Shown: positions 5,706 through 6,472 of the stretch, in pieces
Numbering within the stretch: the first letter of the stretch is position 1
Layout of the letters: every line of letters begins with the position of its first letter
Origin: Prochloron sp. SP5CPC1
GTDB lineage: Bacteria; Cyanobacteriota; Cyanobacteriia; Cyanobacteriales; Prochloraceae
Reading direction: 5' to 3'
DNA: 6,472 nucleotides
NCBI GenBank assembly: GCA_014323965.1
Contig: JACONB010000100.1
Span: 1 to 6,472, forward strand
Translations under genes and position numbers: made by a program
The notes under the pieces: generated by a model
The model's database searches: none
Told to the model about the DNA's origin: nothing
Seen by the model: only the letters and a program-made list of their open reading frames with translations

Positions 5706-5737
5706 AACTTAACATAGTTTGATACTTAAGTTAAGTT
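5706..5737. repeat. Inverted repeat in the clpS leader
   Basis: AACTTAAC (5706-5713) and GTTAAGTT (5730-5737) are perfect 8-base inverted repeats with a 16-base gap, ending 8 bases before the GGAGG of clpS. The right arm also sits in a TTAAG direct repeat. It could be a regulator site or a weak leader hairpin near the ribosome site. Confidence 0.4.
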
Positions 5738-5755
5738 ATATCATGGAGGTAGTTA

Positions 5756-6055
5756 ATGGCCGTTGAAACTCTGGAAAAGCCCTCTGCATCTACATCGACA
5801 TCTACTATTCGTAAACCTGCTCCTCGCTATCGCGTTTTGCTCCATAACGATGATGTTACGCCTATGGAGTATGTGGTTCAGGTGTTACTCCAAACCGTAA
5901 GTAGTTTAACTCAGCCCCAGGCAGTAGACATTATGATGGAAGCACACACCAATGGCATAGCTTTAGTGATTACCTGTGCTTTAGAACATGCAGAATTCTA
6001 TTGCGAAACCCTCAAAAATCACGGCTTAATCAGCTCTATCGAACCAGATGACTAA
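5756..6055 (+). CDS. clpS: ClpS, adaptor protein of the ClpAP/ClpCP protease
   Basis: ClpS binds proteins with N-degron first residues and hands them to the Clp chaperone-protease (ClpC in cyanobacteria) in the cytosol. At 99 residues it has family length. The first 20 or so residues are a flexible Ser/Thr-rich tail, the part that is known to enter the chaperone in related proteins. The core starts at PRYRVLLHNDDVTPMEYV (23-40). HNDD gives the conserved Asn31, Asp32 and Asp33, which match the alpha-amino-binding residues of E. coli ClpS (Asn34, Asp35, Asp36). Met37 matches the pocket gatekeeper Met40, and His64 in MEAHTNGIALV matches His66. All key pocket residues are present. Cyanobacteria often carry two ClpS forms; which one this is cannot be decided here. 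The ribosome site GGAGG (5745-5749) lies 6 bases before ATG, the strongest in the window besides that of the transporter. It is divergent from the hydrolase, and no gene follows on the same strand within the window. Confidence 0.95.
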   Translation: MAVETLEKPSASTSTSTIRKPAPRYRVLLHNDDVTPMEYVVQVLLQTVSSLTQPQAVDIMMEAHTNGIALVITCALEHAEFYCETLKNHGLISSIEPDD

Positions 6056-6085
6056 AACAGTTTATCAGTTCTTGCACTCACCCAA

Positions 6086-6108
6086 AAAATTAACCTCATG
6101 CTAATTTT
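6086..6108. repeat. AT-rich hairpin after clpS
   Basis: AAAATTA (6086-6092) and TAATTTT (6102-6108) form a 7-base stem with a 9-base loop, 30 bases after the clpS stop. A weak stem whose right arm ends in four T; a possible but poor terminator. CCCA (6109-6112) and TGGG (6121-6124) follow at once as another short stem, then TTGG-TAAG-CCAA (6130-6141). Confidence 0.35.
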
Positions 6109-6144
6109 CCCAGATGATAATGGGCAGTATTGGTAAGCCAAAAC

Positions 6145-6171
6145 AAGCATTTAGGTCCACCCAAAATGCTT
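6145..6171. repeat. Hairpin AAGCATTT/AAATGCTT
   Basis: Perfect 8-base arms (6145-6152 and 6164-6171) around an 11-base loop. The plus-strand side is followed by few T, so it is not a clean plus-strand terminator. On the minus strand the stem is followed by TGTTTTGG and would be the more terminator-like direction. Confidence 0.4.
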
Positions 6172-6206
6172 TCAAAAATTTGTGGAATCATTTAATGAAT
6201 TTTCTA

Positions 6207-6234
6207 CTGACTGACTGACTGACTGACTGACTGA
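6207..6234. repeat. Tetranucleotide microsatellite, (CTGA) x 7
   Basis: Seven perfect tandem CTGA copies, preceded by one A of a further partial unit. On the plus strand every frame meets TGA once per 12 bases, so no reading frame can cross it. On the minus strand it is open and would read Ser-Val-Ser-Gln, but no gene runs there. It lies in non-coding DNA between clpS and the last reading frame. Confidence 0.95.
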
Positions 6235-6462
6235 TGCATTCAGACAAGCATAACTTGGCAGCTGGTCCTCTTATATAAGAGCATCAGCATATCCCTACAA
6301 GTACATAGTCAGGAGGGTGAATTTTATTTTGATTTGGTAGCTACACTATTGGCCTATAGGCTTGTTAATTTAACCTGTCCCAAAAACATCTCCGCTGTAA
6401 AAAAAGGCGAGGCCAAGAAAGTGCAAGTTGCTGAGCGACTTAAAGATGTGAAATCACTTTGA
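6235..6462 (+). other. Protein-like reading frame without start codon, possible gene remnant
   Basis: From the TGA that ends the microsatellite the frame is open for 75 codons to TGA at 6460-6462, with no ATG or GTG. From about 6301 it reads like real protein: HSQEGEFYFDLVATLLAYRL, then VNLTCPKNISAVKKGEAKK, and ends VQVAERLKDVKSL. It has a hydrophobic helix-like centre and a basic C-terminal part. AGGAGGGTGA (6311-6320) looks like a strong ribosome site, but the first in-frame TTG (6334) is 17 bases from its GGAGG, too far. I do not recognise the family; a C-terminal piece of a degraded gene, perhaps a transposase, is possible. The piece before 6301 does not look coding. The upstream part, 6056-6234, holds no gene. 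Confidence 0.35.
6268..6281. repeat. Perfect 14-base palindrome CTCTTATATAAGAG
   Basis: A perfect self-complementary sequence, 34 bases after the microsatellite. It could be a dimeric regulator site or the remains of a mobile-element end. No promoter elements are placed well around it. Confidence 0.5.
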
Positions 6463-6471
6463 GGCCAAGAA
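6409..6471 (+). repeat. 11-base direct repeat GAGGCCAAGAA
   Basis: GAGGCCAAGAA occurs at 6409-6419 and 6461-6471, 52 bases apart, bracketing the last codons of the remnant frame; the second copy starts on the last two bases of the stop codon. It may mark a small duplication or a deletion junction, and the window ends one base later. Confidence 0.5.
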
Positions 6472-6472
6472 G

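Noticed and set aside
1..6472. CRISPR array, tRNA or rRNA gene
   Set aside because: No regularly spaced direct repeats of CRISPR size and no tRNA or rRNA signature sequences were seen on either strand.

Overview
The window looks like cyanobacterial chromosome. The evidence is three copies of the octamer GCGATCGC (HIP1), which is over-represented in many cyanobacteria, a ClpS of the cyanobacterial type, a palindromic intergenic repeat built on GTAGGTTGGGT, weak or absent Shine-Dalgarno sites at several genes, and small proteins whose sequence style I know from cyanobacteria. I cannot name the genus. The base composition is moderately AT-rich.

Layout. Positions 1-526 (minus) hold the 5' part of a TSUP (TauE/SafE-type) membrane transporter gene, broken by an in-frame TGA and cut by the window edge. 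Divergently, gcvT (588-1715, +) encodes the T protein of the glycine cleavage system. It is followed 36 bases later by a 5-formyltetrahydrofolate cyclo-ligase gene (1752-2297, +). The two form a small folate/one-carbon pair that fits photorespiratory glycine metabolism. A hypothetical 160-residue protein follows (2501-2983, +).

From 3093 to 5599 everything is on the minus strand. Read in the direction of transcription, this is: an alpha/beta hydrolase (5599-4715); a 94-residue conserved hypothetical (4693-4409), 21 bases behind it and probably co-transcribed; a hairpin-forming intergenic repeat (4241-4314); a secreted protein gene with an apparently intact promoter but a frameshift (4171-3724); and a type II toxin-antitoxin pair, with the antitoxin (3583-3353) and RelE/ParE-type toxin (3356-3093) overlapping by ATGA. 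On the plus strand, clpS (5756-6055) diverges from the hydrolase across a 156-base intergenic region.

The last 417 bases (6056-6472) have no complete gene. They hold several short inverted repeats, a perfect seven-copy CTGA microsatellite, a 14-base palindrome, and a protein-like reading frame without a start codon that ends at 6462.

The main points of interest are two decayed or recoded genes whose reading can be restored by one base change each, the toxin-antitoxin module, and the structured, probably decaying end of the window. I see no convincing undescribed multi-gene system.
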